Of a stretch of 64,000 bases of DNA, positions 34,915 through 44,370 are shown piece by piece. Positions within the stretch are counted from its first letter, which is position 1. Every line of letters begins with the position of its first letter. The notes under the pieces were generated by a model. The model searched no databases and had not been told where the DNA came from. It saw only the letters and a program-made list of their open reading frames with translations. The stretch lies in the NCBI GenBank assembly GCA_022340285.1, contig JAJDOG010000070.1, forward strand, positions 59,490 to 123,489, read 5' to 3'. This DNA is from Betaproteobacteria bacterium (GTDB lineage Bacteria > Pseudomonadota > Gammaproteobacteria > Burkholderiales > SG8-39). The translations under genes were made by a program, and so were the position numbers.

Positions 34915-35508
34915 CTAGCCCTGAAACACGGGCAGGTGGCCGAGTGAAATGACGCCCTGCCACGTGCCCGGATTGTCGCCCTCGGTGAAGATCGCGGCCT
35001 CGGCCGCGATGACCGCGCCGGAGCGGTCCGCGATGAGCCGCATGCCGGTGAGCGTCGAGCCCGTGCTGATCACGTCGTCGAGCAGGACCACCCGCTTCCG
35101 GCGTAGCGCGCGATAGTCCTTCTCGTCGAGGTGCAGCATCTGCGGCTTGCCCGTCGTGATCGAGTGGGTCTCCACGGACAGCGTTGCGCCCATGTACGGC
35201 TTGTAGACCTTGCGTAGCACCACATAGGGCTTGCCTGTTTCGACCGCGAGCGCGTGCGCCAGCGGAATGCTCTTCGCCTCGGCGGTTATGAATGAATCGA
35301 ATTCCAGCTTGCCGAGCCGCTCCGCCAGCGCGCGGGCGCAGGCTTGCACGAGCTCGGTGTCGCCGAGGATGTTGATCACGGCGATGCGCACGCCGGGCGC
35401 GACCTGGATGATCGGCAGATCGCGTTTCAGCCCGGCGACTTCGACGGAGTGGATGGGGCGCGTCACCATGCGTGGAGTGAGGCCGTGAGATCCCTTGAAC
35501 TTACCCAT
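34915..35508 (-). CDS. Phosphoribosyltransferase family protein (adenine phosphoribosyltransferase-like)
   Basis: 197 aa. The PRPP-binding motif VVLLDDVISTGSTLTGM is clear at about residues 137-153, and ITAEAKSIPLAHALA plus PYVVLRKVYKPY match the flexible-loop region of apt/xpt-type enzymes. It probably salvages a purine or related base by transferring ribose-phosphate from PRPP. The ribosome site is weak. It is just downstream of tRNA-Gly on the same strand and faces the oxidoreductase at 33839 tail to tail. Confidence 0.87.
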   Translation of the reverse strand: MGKFKGSHGLTPRMVTRPIHSVEVAGLKRDLPIIQVAPGVRIAVINILGDTELVQACARALAERLGKLEFDSFITAEAKSIPLAHALAVETGKPYVVLRKVYKPYMGATLSVETHSITTGKPQMLHLDEKDYRALRRKRVVLLDDVISTGSTLTGMRLIADRSGAVIAAEAAIFTEGDNPGTWQGVISLGHLPVFQG

Positions 35509-35548
35509 TCTCGCATACGTCTACGGCTCGGGCAGAGGGGTGGCGGAG

Positions 35549-35622
35549 TGGAGCGGGTGAAGGGAATCGAACCCTCGTATGCAGCTTGGGAAGCTGCCGT
35601 TCTACCATTGAACTACACCCGC
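35549..35622 (-). tRNA. tRNA-Gly (anticodon CCC)
   Basis: 74 nt including encoded CCA. On the minus strand the acceptor GCGGGTG pairs with CACCCGC. The D-arm contains GTTCAATGGTAGAAC. The anticodon stem GCAGC/GCTGC encloses TTCCCAA, giving anticodon CCC (reads GGG). The T-arm is GAGGG-TTCGATT-CCCTT. It ends TCCA. Confidence 0.96.
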
Positions 35623-35691
35623 GCAACGTGGGAGTTTACGGCAGTTCGCGCGTCCCGGATCTCTGTCGTCGTCGAGGAGCGCATCGCCCCC

Positions 35692-36438
35692 TTAGCCCTC
35701 GCCGTCGTCCCGCGTCCCGTTGCCCCACGGCGAGACGCGCATTCCGACCAGCCGCTCGAGGGTTGCCAGGTCCTGGGGCAGCGCGCGCGACGGTCCGCGA
35801 TGCGCGACCTGCCCGCGCTCGATGACGATCGCTTCCTGCGTGAGCGACAGCGCGATCTCGGCGTGCTGCTCGACCAGGACCGCTGCGGTCCCTTCCTTCG
35901 CCATCATGCGCCGGATGGCCTCGGCGAGCTCCTCGACGATGATCGGCGCGAGACCCTCGAGCGGCTCGTCCAACAGCAGCAAGGCCGGGTTCGTCATGAG
36001 CGCGCGCGCGATCGCCAGCATCTGCTGCTCGCCGCCGGAGAGCTCGCTGCCCTTGTGGCGGCGCCGCTCCGCGAGGCGCGGAAAGAGCTCGCGGACGGCG
36101 GCGAGGTCCCAACGGCCGGGCGTCGCCGCGGCCAGCAGGTTCTCGTCGACCGTCAGAGACGCGAAGACCTCGCGTTCCTGAGCCACCCATCCCAGTCCCA
36201 GTCGGGCGCGGCCATGCGGCGGCATCCTCGTGATGTCGCGACCGCGCCAGGTGATGGTCCCGCGCGTGACGTTCGTGAATCCCATGATCGTGAGAAGCAG
36301 CGTGGTCTTGCCGACGCCGTTGCGGCCCAGCACCGCAACGCTGCCGTGCTCCGGGATCTCGAGCGAAACACCGTCGAGAACGACGGAGTCCCCGTATCCG
36401 GCGCGCACGCCGCGCAATGCGAGGAGTGGTTCAGCCAT
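35692..36438 (-). CDS. livF: Branched-chain amino acid-type ABC transporter ATPase LivF
   Basis: 248 aa. Walker A GRNGVGKTT, Q-loop WVAQEREVF, signature LSGGEQQ, Walker B LLLLDEPLEGL and the H-loop EQH are all present. The GLAP continuation after Walker B is typical of LivF. With LivG it powers the LivHM permease. It overlaps livG by 8 bp and is the last gene of the five-gene operon. The substrate may be a branched-chain amino acid, an amide or an aromatic acid; HAAT systems are broad. Confidence 0.93.
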   Translation of the reverse strand: MAEPLLALRGVRAGYGDSVVLDGVSLEIPEHGSVAVLGRNGVGKTTLLLTIMGFTNVTRGTITWRGRDITRMPPHGRARLGLGWVAQEREVFASLTVDENLLAAATPGRWDLAAVRELFPRLAERRRHKGSELSGGEQQMLAIARALMTNPALLLLDEPLEGLAPIIVEELAEAIRRMMAKEGTAAVLVEQHAEIALSLTQEAIVIERGQVAHRGPSRALPQDLATLERLVGMRVSPWGNGTRDDGEG

Positions 36439-37186
36439 GGTGCGCCTTGCCCAGGTAGACCTCCCTCACGCGCGTATCCTCGGCGACCTCGTCGGGCGTG
36501 CCTTCGACGAGGATGCCGCCGCTCACCATGACGATGATGCGCGCCGCGAAACGGAACACGATGTCCATGTCGTGCTCGATGAAGAGGACGGTGAGGTCGT
36601 TCGCGAGGCCGGAGATCGCGGCGAAGAGTTCCGCGCTCTCGTCCCTGGGCACGCCGGCGGCGGGCTCGTCGAGCAGCAGCACGCGCGGCCGGGTAGCGAG
36701 GGCGAGGGCGATCTCGAGGAGGCGCTGCTGGCCGTAGGACAGCTCGTGGGTCAGCCGGTAGCAGTGCTCCCCGAGCAGCAGGGAGGCGAGGATCGCGTGG
36801 GCTTCATCCGCCGCGTCGCGGTATTCGGGGAGTCCGCGCCACCAAACGCCGGCAAAGCCGCGCCGCTCGCAGACTGCCAGCGTCACGGCCTCCAGCGCGC
36901 TCAGCTGCGGGAAGAGCGCGTTGATCTGGAAGGTCCGGGCCAGACCGCGCCTGACCCGCGCTTCCGGCGCTAGCGACGTGATGTCGTCCTCGCCGAGGAA
37001 GATGCGGCCGGTGTCCGGACGCAGCATGCCGGTGATCAGGTTGATCAGCGTCGTCTTGCCGGCGCCGTTCGGGCCGATCAGCGCGTACCGCACGCCGTGC
37101 GGCAGCACGAGCTCGACGTCCTTCGCCACGACGAGCGAGCCGAAGCTCTTGTTGAGGCCGCGCGTCGCCAGGGCCGCCCCGTTCAC
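36431..37186 (-). CDS. livG: Branched-chain amino acid-type ABC transporter ATPase LivG
   Basis: 251 aa. GTG start (37186) with GGGAGGG upstream, overlapping the livM stop by 4 bp. Walker A is GPNGAGKTT. The signature LSYGQQRLLEIA departs from LSGGQ at the third residue, as often seen in LivG. Walker B is VLLLDEPAAGV, with the H-loop in IEHDMDIVF. The C-terminal extension (GTPDEVAEDTRVREVYLG) is typical of LivG. Confidence 0.93.
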   Translation of the reverse strand: MNGAALATRGLNKSFGSLVVAKDVELVLPHGVRYALIGPNGAGKTTLINLITGMLRPDTGRIFLGEDDITSLAPEARVRRGLARTFQINALFPQLSALEAVTLAVCERRGFAGVWWRGLPEYRDAADEAHAILASLLLGEHCYRLTHELSYGQQRLLEIALALATRPRVLLLDEPAAGVPRDESAELFAAISGLANDLTVLFIEHDMDIVFRFAARIIVMVSGGILVEGTPDEVAEDTRVREVYLGKAHHG

Positions 37187-38181
37187 CGCCGCCCTCCCTG
37201 CCACCGCTCGGCGAATCGCGCGAGCCCGCCCAGGATTCCGTTCGGCAGCAGCATGACCACCGCGACCAGCAGCAGGCCGATCCAGAAGTACCAGAATTGG
37301 GGGTTGATGCCCGAGAACTGGTCGCGCGCGACCATGTAGATGATCGCTCCGAGTATTCCGCCGTAGAGCCGGCCGGCCCCTCCCAGGATCAGGATCACGA
37401 GCACGTCCGCCGAGCGCTCGAAGCTCAGCACCTCGAGCGAGACAGTCTCGGTCGTCTGCGCGAGAAGCGCGCCGGCGATGCCGGCGATGACCGCTGAGAT
37501 CGTGTAGACCTTGCGGACGTGGCTGCGGTTGGGCGCGCCGATGGCGGACATCCGCACCGCGTTCTCGCGGATTCCGCGCAAGGCGAGCCCGAACGGGGAG
37601 TGGATCAGACGCCGCGCCACGAGAAACATGAGCGCGAGGACGACCAGGGAATAGGCGTATGCCGTGCGTCCGTAGAGATCGAACTTGAACGCGCCCAGCA
37701 ACGGCCAGATGTCGACGCCCTGGAGGCCGTCGGCGCCGCCGGTGAGCCAGCTCGCGCTGTTGGCGGCTTCGTGGAGCAACAGGCCCAGGCCGAGCGTGAT
37801 CATGATGAGCGCCAGGTGGCGGAAGCGTGCGATGATGAAGCTCGTCGCGAATCCGACCAGCCCCGCGATCGCCGCCGCGGCGACGAGCCCGGTCAAGGGC
37901 TCGCCCCAGACGAACTTCGACATGAGGCCCGCGGTGTAGGCACCCAGCCCGAAGAACGCGGCATGCCCGAGCGAGACGATGCCCGCGTAACCGAGTATGA
38001 GGTCGAGTGAAAGGGCGAAGAGCGCGGTGATCGCGATCTGGCTCGCGAGCGAGAGATAGGTGGGCGTCACCACAAAAGGCAGCAGCGTGGCGAGCCAGAA
38101 TGCGATCTCGACGCGTCGCCAGCGCGTCTGGTTCTCGAGGTATTGGTGGGGGGTGACCCCCTCTGGTGCCGCGCCGGCCAT
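37183..38181 (-). CDS. livM: Branched-chain amino acid-type ABC transporter permease LivM
   Basis: 332 aa with about nine hydrophobic helices. The family motif GYAGIVSLGHAAFFGLGAYTAGL is near residue 64, and GGAGRLYGGILGAIIYM plus NPQFWYFWIGLLLVAVV near the C-terminus fit LivM. It starts 3 bp after livH ends and overlaps livG by 4 bp. It forms the channel with LivH. Confidence 0.94.
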   Translation of the reverse strand: MAGAAPEGVTPHQYLENQTRWRRVEIAFWLATLLPFVVTPTYLSLASQIAITALFALSLDLILGYAGIVSLGHAAFFGLGAYTAGLMSKFVWGEPLTGLVAAAAIAGLVGFATSFIIARFRHLALIMITLGLGLLLHEAANSASWLTGGADGLQGVDIWPLLGAFKFDLYGRTAYAYSLVVLALMFLVARRLIHSPFGLALRGIRENAVRMSAIGAPNRSHVRKVYTISAVIAGIAGALLAQTTETVSLEVLSFERSADVLVILILGGAGRLYGGILGAIIYMVARDQFSGINPQFWYFWIGLLLVAVVMLLPNGILGGLARFAERWQGGRR

Positions 38182-38184
38182 TGC

Positions 38185-39048
38185 CTATCGTTTGCCGAAC
38201 AGACCGGACGGCCGCCACATCAGCAGACCGACCATCACCAGGTAGATGAGAAACGCGCCGAGCTGGGGAACGTAGTACTTGCCGGCGACATCGCTGATGC
38301 CCAGCACGGCCGCGGCGGCGAACGATCCGCGGATCGAGCCCAGCCCGCCCACGGAGACGACGATCAGGACATAGACCAGATAAGCGAACGCGAACCCGGG
38401 ATCGAGTCCGACGATGGCGATCGCAAGCGCCCCGCCCAGGCCTGCAAGGCCGCCCCCGAGCGCGAAGGTGATGGCGAACGTGCGATCCACGTTGATGCCC
38501 AGGCCGCGCGCCATCCGCTGGTTGTCGACGGCGGCGCGCACCCGCGTGCCGAAGCGCGTCCATTCCAGCGCCGCGACGAGAACCAGGGTGATCGCGAGCG
38601 CGGTCGCCACCAGAAACACCCGGTACAGGGCGAAATTCACCCCGGCGATCACCACCGAGCCCTGCAGATAGTCGGGCAACTGCAGGGGCTGCTGGACCGT
38701 GCCGTAAACGTACGCCGCCGCGGCGACCGACATAAAGACGATACCGATCGTGAGCAGACACTGATCGAGCTCGCTCGCGCGATAGAGGCGTCGGTACAGG
38801 GTGCGTTCGAGCAGAATGCTTACCGCGGCCGCGGCCAGGAACGCGACCGGCAAGCTGGCGAGAAACGGCCACCCCAGGTGATCCATCAGGGTCACCGTCA
38901 CGTAGCCGCCCAGCATGCCGAAGCTGCAGTGCGCGAGGTTGATGAAATTCATCATCCCCAGCGTCACCGACAATCCGACCGACAGGAGGAAGAGCAGCAT
39001 CCCGTAGGCGAAGCCGTCGAATAGGACGCCCACGAAAGGGCCGATCAT
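38185..39048 (-). CDS. livH: Branched-chain amino acid-type ABC transporter permease LivH
   Basis: 287 aa. GLSVTLGMMNFINLAHCSFGMLGGY is the classic LivH N-terminal motif, and VVSVGGLGSIRGSFAAA the C-terminal one. About eight TM helices. GGAGG lies 12 bp before the ATG. It is 85 bp downstream of the receptor gene. Confidence 0.94.
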   Translation of the reverse strand: MIGPFVGVLFDGFAYGMLLFLLSVGLSVTLGMMNFINLAHCSFGMLGGYVTVTLMDHLGWPFLASLPVAFLAAAAVSILLERTLYRRLYRASELDQCLLTIGIVFMSVAAAAYVYGTVQQPLQLPDYLQGSVVIAGVNFALYRVFLVATALAITLVLVAALEWTRFGTRVRAAVDNQRMARGLGINVDRTFAITFALGGGLAGLGGALAIAIVGLDPGFAFAYLVYVLIVVSVGGLGSIRGSFAAAAVLGISDVAGKYYVPQLGAFLIYLVMVGLLMWRPSGLFGKR

Positions 39049-39133
39049 GTCAGTTTCAGGCCTCCGGACAGGCGCCCGAGAGCGCCCGGCTCGTTCTCCC
39101 TCCGGCTGCGGTCGCCGCGCGCCGCGCGGACAC

Positions 39134-40312
39134 CTACTTCTTCATCCTCGCCTTGACAGGGTCCTTGACGTTCTCGACCTTGTCGAACACGACGTTGACC
39201 AGTTCGTCGCCCTTCTTCTCGACCCGCCGGATGTAGACGGTCTGGACGATGTCGCGCGTTTCAGGATCGATCGAGATCGGTCCGCGCGGGCTTTCCCACT
39301 TCATCCCCTTTGCGGCCGCGACCAGGGCGGCGGCGTCGGTCTTCCCGCCGGTCTTCTTGAGAGCCTCGTAGATGACGTGCATGCCGTCGTAGCCGCCCGC
39401 CGAGAAGAAATCCGGGTTGCGTTTGTACTCCGCCATGTAGGTCTTGGTGAATTCCCGGTTCGCCTGCGAAGTGCCAGCGTAGTCGAAGTGCCACGCGGTG
39501 ATGATGCCGAGTGCGGCATCGCCCATGGCCTCGAGCGCCTTTTCACTGGTGATTTCGCCGGTGCCCAGGATCTTGGTCGTCTTGGGGCTGATGCCCCGCT
39601 CCGCAAGCGCCTTGCCGAACGCTGCCGGCTGGGTGCCGCCCGGCACGAAGACCATGATGCATCCCGGGTTCACGTCCTTGGCGCGCTGCACGAAGGCGGA
39701 GAAATCGGGGTTCTTGACCGGAAAGCTCACCGAGCCGACGATCTCGCCGCCCGCCGCCTTGAACGCTGCGGTGAACGCCTTCTCGACATCGTGACCCGGG
39801 CCGTAGTCCGAGACCATCGTGTAGCACTTCTTGATGCCGTCCTTCTTGACGGCCCAGTTCCCCAGGGTATCCGCGATCTGCGGCAGGGTTAGCGACGTCC
39901 GCACCATGTAGGGCGACTTGAGCGTGATGATGGAGGTGGCCGCGTTCATGACGACCATGAACTTCTTCGCCTCCTCGGACACCGCGCCGGCGGCGATCGC
40001 GTTCGGCGTGAGCACGAAGCCGCCGAGGATGTCCACCTTGTCGCGCACCACGAGCTCCTGGGCGAGCCGCTTCGCGACGTCCGGAGCGATGCCGCCGACG
40101 TCCTTGCGGATGAACTCAAGCTTCTTGCCCGCGACGGTGTCGCCGTGCTCCTTCACGTAGAGCTTGACGCCGTTGTCCATCTGGGTTGCGGTGTCGGCGA
40201 ACTGACCGGAATACGGCATGATCAGTCCGATCTTGACGGTCTGCTGCGCATTCACCGAAGTCGCGGCGAACAGGCACAGCGTCCCGAGAATCCAGAGACT
40301 GGATCGCTTCAT
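39134..40312 (-). CDS. Branched-chain amino acid-type ABC transporter substrate-binding protein
   Basis: 392 aa. A Sec signal peptide (MKRSSLWILGTLCLFAATSVNAQ) is followed by a type I periplasmic binding fold: VKIGLIMPYSGQFADTATQM, VDILGGFVLTPNAIA, and GGYDGMHVIYEALKK. It hands solute to LivHM. AGAGGAGGG precedes the ATG, and it is the first gene of the five-gene operon. The family includes receptors for amino acids, amides, urea and aromatic acids, so the ligand is open. Confidence 0.93.
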   Translation of the reverse strand: MKRSSLWILGTLCLFAATSVNAQQTVKIGLIMPYSGQFADTATQMDNGVKLYVKEHGDTVAGKKLEFIRKDVGGIAPDVAKRLAQELVVRDKVDILGGFVLTPNAIAAGAVSEEAKKFMVVMNAATSIITLKSPYMVRTSLTLPQIADTLGNWAVKKDGIKKCYTMVSDYGPGHDVEKAFTAAFKAAGGEIVGSVSFPVKNPDFSAFVQRAKDVNPGCIMVFVPGGTQPAAFGKALAERGISPKTTKILGTGEITSEKALEAMGDAALGIITAWHFDYAGTSQANREFTKTYMAEYKRNPDFFSAGGYDGMHVIYEALKKTGGKTDAAALVAAAKGMKWESPRGPISIDPETRDIVQTVYIRRVEKKGDELVNVVFDKVENVKDPVKARMKK

Positions 40313-40444
40313 GGCCTTCCCTCCTCTTGAAGCGGCTACCATAGCAGGGCGGATCGGGCGCGGCAAATCGCCGCGCGGCTGCGCCGCAGCATCGCGTTGG
40401 CGTTGGGCCGCGGGGCGGCGTATCACGCCGCCGGCAAAGCGGCC

Positions 40445-41491
40445 TCAGAACGTGTAGCCCAGGCCGACGATGTAGGTGCGATCGGTCGTCTTGAATCCCG
40501 GTCCCGGATCGCTGTTGTAGTCGAGGTTGACCTGGAAATTGGCGGTCAGGTCGTCGATGATCGGCGCGCGCAATCCCGTCTGGGAGCGAATGATCATCCC
40601 CTCGTCGCCCCGGGGGTCGGCGAACCCTTCCTGGCCGAAGAAGAACTGGAGCCGGTCCTGCACGAACCAGTGGTCGAAGTCGATGCCCCAGCCGAACGCG
40701 AGATAATCCTGATCCGGCGGGACGACGCGTCGGGTCGAAACGTGATCGAGGCCGGCGCGCAGCTCGAGATTGGTGCGGTCGCTCTCGATCACCTTGTAGC
40801 CGTAGCCGGCACCCACCGTCCAGCGCAGATCGATGCCCGAAAAAGTGTCGCGTTGAATGGACGCTCGCCCATAGAGATACTGTCGTTCCACGAAGAACCA
40901 GTCGAAGCGTGTCGCGGCGAGCCAGCTGCCCGCCGTTTGCGTGCCCGAGTTTTCCGTGTACTTGGCGCGCCCGTTCGTGGTCCATCGCCAGTCCTTGGCG
41001 GTCGCCTTGAGTCCCGCTTCCACGTAGGCATCGCGCGTCTCGGTGTTGCCGCTGGTATCGGTGACGCCGAGGGTCACGCGGCCGCTCCAATCCACGCCGA
41101 CACCCGACTCCTCGGCGTTGGGCTTGATGTACGCAAGCTGCTGAAGCGGGATCGTCGCCTGCGGCACCCCGGCTCCGCGACGCAGGATCACGCCGCCCTC
41201 GGGCGCGCGCTCGAGGCGCGCCTTGGAGAGCGTCCCGTCCTCGAGCATGATGTCCACCTCCTCGTCGGTCTCGATCGAGACGATTTCGGAAACGTCGATC
41301 TTGATCGTGGCGTCGTCCGCGTATGGCAGCGTGATCTCGAGTACCTCGTCGTCCAGGTGCTCCACCGTGCCGCTGATCCGGTCGCCGTTCTTGAGGAAGA
41401 CCGCATCGGCAAGCGCGATTCCAGGCGTGATCAGCGCCAGAGCGGTTCCGAGCATGAGCCAGCGCGCGCGCGCGATGAAGAGGTGCGTCAT
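40445..41491 (-). CDS. DUF481-family outer membrane beta-barrel protein
   Basis: 348 aa. A signal peptide (to GIALADA) is followed by an SH3-like periplasmic part (residues about 30-125: VFLKNGDRISGTVEHLDDEVLEI and a second similar stretch EDGTLSKARLERAPEGG). Then comes a C-terminal barrel of alternating strands ending in TYIVGLGYTF with terminal Phe, the outer-membrane sorting signal. The DUF481/YdiY family has no firm function. CAGGAGG precedes ATG 41491. It is divergent from the mechanosensitive channel gene across 218 bp that hold both promoters; an AT-rich patch at 41511-41527 may belong to one. Confidence 0.88.
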   Translation of the reverse strand: MTHLFIARARWLMLGTALALITPGIALADAVFLKNGDRISGTVEHLDDEVLEITLPYADDATIKIDVSEIVSIETDEEVDIMLEDGTLSKARLERAPEGGVILRRGAGVPQATIPLQQLAYIKPNAEESGVGVDWSGRVTLGVTDTSGNTETRDAYVEAGLKATAKDWRWTTNGRAKYTENSGTQTAGSWLAATRFDWFFVERQYLYGRASIQRDTFSGIDLRWTVGAGYGYKVIESDRTNLELRAGLDHVSTRRVVPPDQDYLAFGWGIDFDHWFVQDRLQFFFGQEGFADPRGDEGMIIRSQTGLRAPIIDDLTANFQVNLDYNSDPGPGFKTTDRTYIVGLGYTF

Positions 41492-41709
41492 CTGGATCCT
41501 CCTGAAAGAACGGATATTTTCTATTCTGCTGCGGAGCAAGAATGTCGCGCAGGCGACAGAATCGAACCAATGCGCGCGGCAAGATTGGCGCTTCGGGACT
41601 CACGCTGTTTGTATCAAGGCGCATTGATGTGGTCAATGGCGCCGCGGTCGCTGGCACCGACAGCAACGGTGTCGATATCAAGCGTGCGCTCAATCGCCCC
41701 GGAGGATAA

Positions 41710-43008
41710 ATGAACCAAACCATCAAGACAGCGTGGATTGCGGCGCTCGTTTCGTTCTCGCTCGCGACAGGCAGTGCGTGGTCAGCCGAAGACAAATCGA
41801 CGCCCAAGGCCCCTCCCGTCCCGGTCGTTGCGCCGGACACCCCGGACGAAGAAATCGCGCTCCGTCTATCGCCCCTCACCAAGGACGATCTCGCGCAGGA
41901 AGCACAGGCATGGCTGGGCGTTCTGAAAGCCAGGACGCAGGAGGTCGTCGACATGCGCATCGCCTTGCAGAAGGCGACCGGTGCCGACGCGGATCGGCTC
42001 CAGGAGGCGCTCGCGCCGCTCGCCGCGCAGCGGCGTGAGATCTCGGGGAAACTGAGCTCGGTTCTCGATGCCTGGGAGGCCAAGGGTGGCGACCCGAAGG
42101 AGATCGCTCCGTATCGCCAGTACGTCCAGGCCGTCTACGCCGAGCAGATCAAGGCTGCCGGTTTTGCCGCGATATGGACCCAGTTCGTGAACTGGCTCTT
42201 CTCCGCGGAAGGGGGACTGGCCCTCCTGATCAAGATTCTGGTCGTGCTCGCGGCACTCGTGGTGCTCTGGTCGGTCGCCAAGATCGTTTCCATGCTCGTG
42301 CGCAGAGCGTTGTCGCGAGTGCCGAACATGTCGAACCTGCTCAAGAACTTCGTGGCCAGCGTCGCGTATTGGATCACGATCGGAGCCGGACTGCTCATCG
42401 TGCTCGCGGCGTTCGGCGCAAACATCGCCGGTGTCCTGGCCCTGGTGGGTGGCGCGAGCTTCATCATCGCGTTCGCCATGCAGAACACGCTCAGCAATTT
42501 CGCCGCGGGGCTGATGATCATGATCTACAAGCCCTTCGACGTCGGCAACTACGTGACGGTGGGCGGCGTGTCGGGAACGGTCAAGGAGGTGAGCCTGGTC
42601 TCGACGACCGTCACGACGCCCGATAACCAGATCATCATCATCCCGAACAGCAACGTCTGGGGCAGCGTCATCACTAACGTTACCGGGAGCGACACACGCC
42701 GCGTGGACCTCGTCTTCGGCATCGGCTATCAGGACGATGCGCAAACCGCGCAGCGCATCATGGAGGAAGTCATCACCCAGCACCCGCAGGTTCTCAAGGA
42801 GCCCGCGCCGGTCGTGCGCCTGCACGAGCTCGGTGAATCCTCGGTGAACTTCGTCTGCCGGCCGTGGACCAAGACCTCCGATTACTGGGCGGTCTACTGG
42901 GACGTGACGCGGCAGGTCAAGGAACGATTCGACGCCGAGGGGGTCTCGATCCCCTTCCCGCAGCGGGACGTTCACCTCTACACCGTCGACGCGAAGAAGC
43001 CGGCTTGA
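41710..43008 (+). CDS. MscS-family mechanosensitive ion channel
   Basis: 432 aa. A signal peptide (to SAWSA) and a helical periplasmic domain (about 30-150) precede TM helices at about 165-190, 208-230 and 235-265. The pore helix region GASFIIAFAMQNTLSNFAAGLMIMIYKPFDVGNYV is the MscS core. The beta domain follows (GTVKEVSLVSTTVTTPDNQIIIIPNS) and then a ferredoxin-like C-domain. It releases solutes on osmotic downshock. GGAGG precedes the ATG. Confidence 0.94.
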   Translation: MNQTIKTAWIAALVSFSLATGSAWSAEDKSTPKAPPVPVVAPDTPDEEIALRLSPLTKDDLAQEAQAWLGVLKARTQEVVDMRIALQKATGADADRLQEALAPLAAQRREISGKLSSVLDAWEAKGGDPKEIAPYRQYVQAVYAEQIKAAGFAAIWTQFVNWLFSAEGGLALLIKILVVLAALVVLWSVAKIVSMLVRRALSRVPNMSNLLKNFVASVAYWITIGAGLLIVLAAFGANIAGVLALVGGASFIIAFAMQNTLSNFAAGLMIMIYKPFDVGNYVTVGGVSGTVKEVSLVSTTVTTPDNQIIIIPNSNVWGSVITNVTGSDTRRVDLVFGIGYQDDAQTAQRIMEEVITQHPQVLKEPAPVVRLHELGESSVNFVCRPWTKTSDYWAVYWDVTRQVKERFDAEGVSIPFPQRDVHLYTVDAKKPA

Positions 43009-43011
43009 GCG

Positions 43012-43035
43012 GCGGACGGGACGCTCGCCGTCCGC
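43012..43035. terminator. Hairpin between convergent genes
   Basis: GCGGACGG (43012-43019) pairs perfectly with CCGTCCGC (43028-43035) around an 8-base loop, 4 bp after the MscS-family stop and 12 bp before the end of the TRAP permease gene. The position between converging genes suits a bidirectional stop, but neither side has a T-run, so Rho-independent action is uncertain. Confidence 0.5.
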
Positions 43036-43047
43036 GCCAGCGCCTTG

Positions 43048-44361
43048 CTAGCGCATGAGGTTCGGGAGGTAGAGCGCGATCGCCGGAAACATGATCAGCA
43101 GCGCGATGAGGATCGCGTCGCAGATCAGGAACGGAAACGCTGCGCGCGCCACCTGGAAGAGCGTCGTTCCCTTGGGCGCGACGCCGAGCATGATGTAGAG
43201 CAGCAGCCCGAAGGGCGGGGTCGTCTGGCTCATCTCGAGCGCAAGCAAGGTGAACAGGCCGAACCAGACGAGGTCGATCTTCAGATAGGAAACGATCGGC
43301 ACGAATATCGGCACGGAAATCAGGATCATCGACACCGGGTCCATGAACATGCCGAGCAGGAGCAGCACCGTGAACATGCACAGCAGCATCGCGAGCGTGG
43401 ACAGCTCGAACGACGTCACCCAGCCGAGCAGGCCGGAGCTCGCGCCCGAGTAGGCGACGAGCTGGCTGAACACGCTCGAATTGATGATGATGAAGAAGAC
43501 CATTCCACCCACCTTGATGGTGGATTCGAGCGATTTCTTGATCGCCTCTTTCGTCAGCAACCGAAACACCGCTGCCAGCACGAGGACGCCGAGCACGCCG
43601 AACGCGGAGGCCTCCGACGGCGTCGCGATTCCGAAGATGATGGATCCGATGACCATGAACACGACCAGGCTCATGGGCAGAATGTCCACGGCGACGGACT
43701 TTATCTTCTGGCGCGCGGTCGTGCGCTCGACGTGGTAGCTCGGTGCGGAACCCGGGTTCAGTTTCACCTGGGCGAAGATCATCCCCGAGTAGAGCAGCGC
43801 CAGCAGGAAACCAGGAACGACTCCGCTGACCAGCAGCCGCCCGACATCGATGCTCGCCACGCTTGCCAGCAGCACGCCGAGGTTCGACGGCGGGATGATC
43901 ATGGCGAGGCCGCCGGTGCCCAGAATCGGCCCGAGCGACATGCGCCAGTTGTAGCCCCGACGCTGCATCTCCGGAACCATGAGCGATCCGAGCATCGCGG
44001 TGTTGGCCATGCTCGAGCCCGTCATGGTCGAGAATGTCGCGCCGCCCGCGACCGTGAGATAGCAGAGGCGGCCCGGCAATCTGCCGAAGAGCTTGTCGAG
44101 CGCGTCGAACACGCGCACCGCAAGGCCCGAATAGAAGAACAGCGAGCCCATGAGGATGAAAAGCGGCACGGGAACCAGCTGGAACGTCGTGATCAAGGCC
44201 GTGGAGTTGTCCACGACCTGGGTCATGCCCGCGACGCCCCCCACGAAGACGAGCGTCCCGATCATGTTGGTCGCCATGAACGCCACCGCCACGGGCACGC
44301 CCAGGGCCATCATGCCGACGATCAGGCCGATCAGGACAGCGGCTGCCGCGTACCACTCCAC
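43048..44361 (-). CDS. dctM: TRAP transporter large permease DctM
   Basis: 437 aa from GTG, about 12 TM helices. TRAP signatures include VPVPLFILMGSLFFYSGLA, GGATFSTMTGSSMANTAMLGSLMVPEM and GTGGLAMIIPPSNLGVLLA. It is the channel subunit of a Na+/H+-coupled importer of organic acids. It follows dctQ by 9 bp and is last in the P-Q-M transcription unit. Confidence 0.95.
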   Translation of the reverse strand: MEWYAAAAVLIGLIVGMMALGVPVAVAFMATNMIGTLVFVGGVAGMTQVVDNSTALITTFQLVPVPLFILMGSLFFYSGLAVRVFDALDKLFGRLPGRLCYLTVAGGATFSTMTGSSMANTAMLGSLMVPEMQRRGYNWRMSLGPILGTGGLAMIIPPSNLGVLLASVASIDVGRLLVSGVVPGFLLALLYSGMIFAQVKLNPGSAPSYHVERTTARQKIKSVAVDILPMSLVVFMVIGSIIFGIATPSEASAFGVLGVLVLAAVFRLLTKEAIKKSLESTIKVGGMVFFIIINSSVFSQLVAYSGASSGLLGWVTSFELSTLAMLLCMFTVLLLLGMFMDPVSMILISVPIFVPIVSYLKIDLVWFGLFTLLALEMSQTTPPFGLLLYIMLGVAPKGTTLFQVARAAFPFLICDAILIALLIMFPAIALYLPNLMR

Positions 44362-44370
44362 GGCTCGGAC

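Noticed and set aside
35549..35622. tRNA-Gly as an integration site of a genomic island
   Set aside because: No integrase, no repeated tRNA 3' end and no change of gene type were seen on either side.
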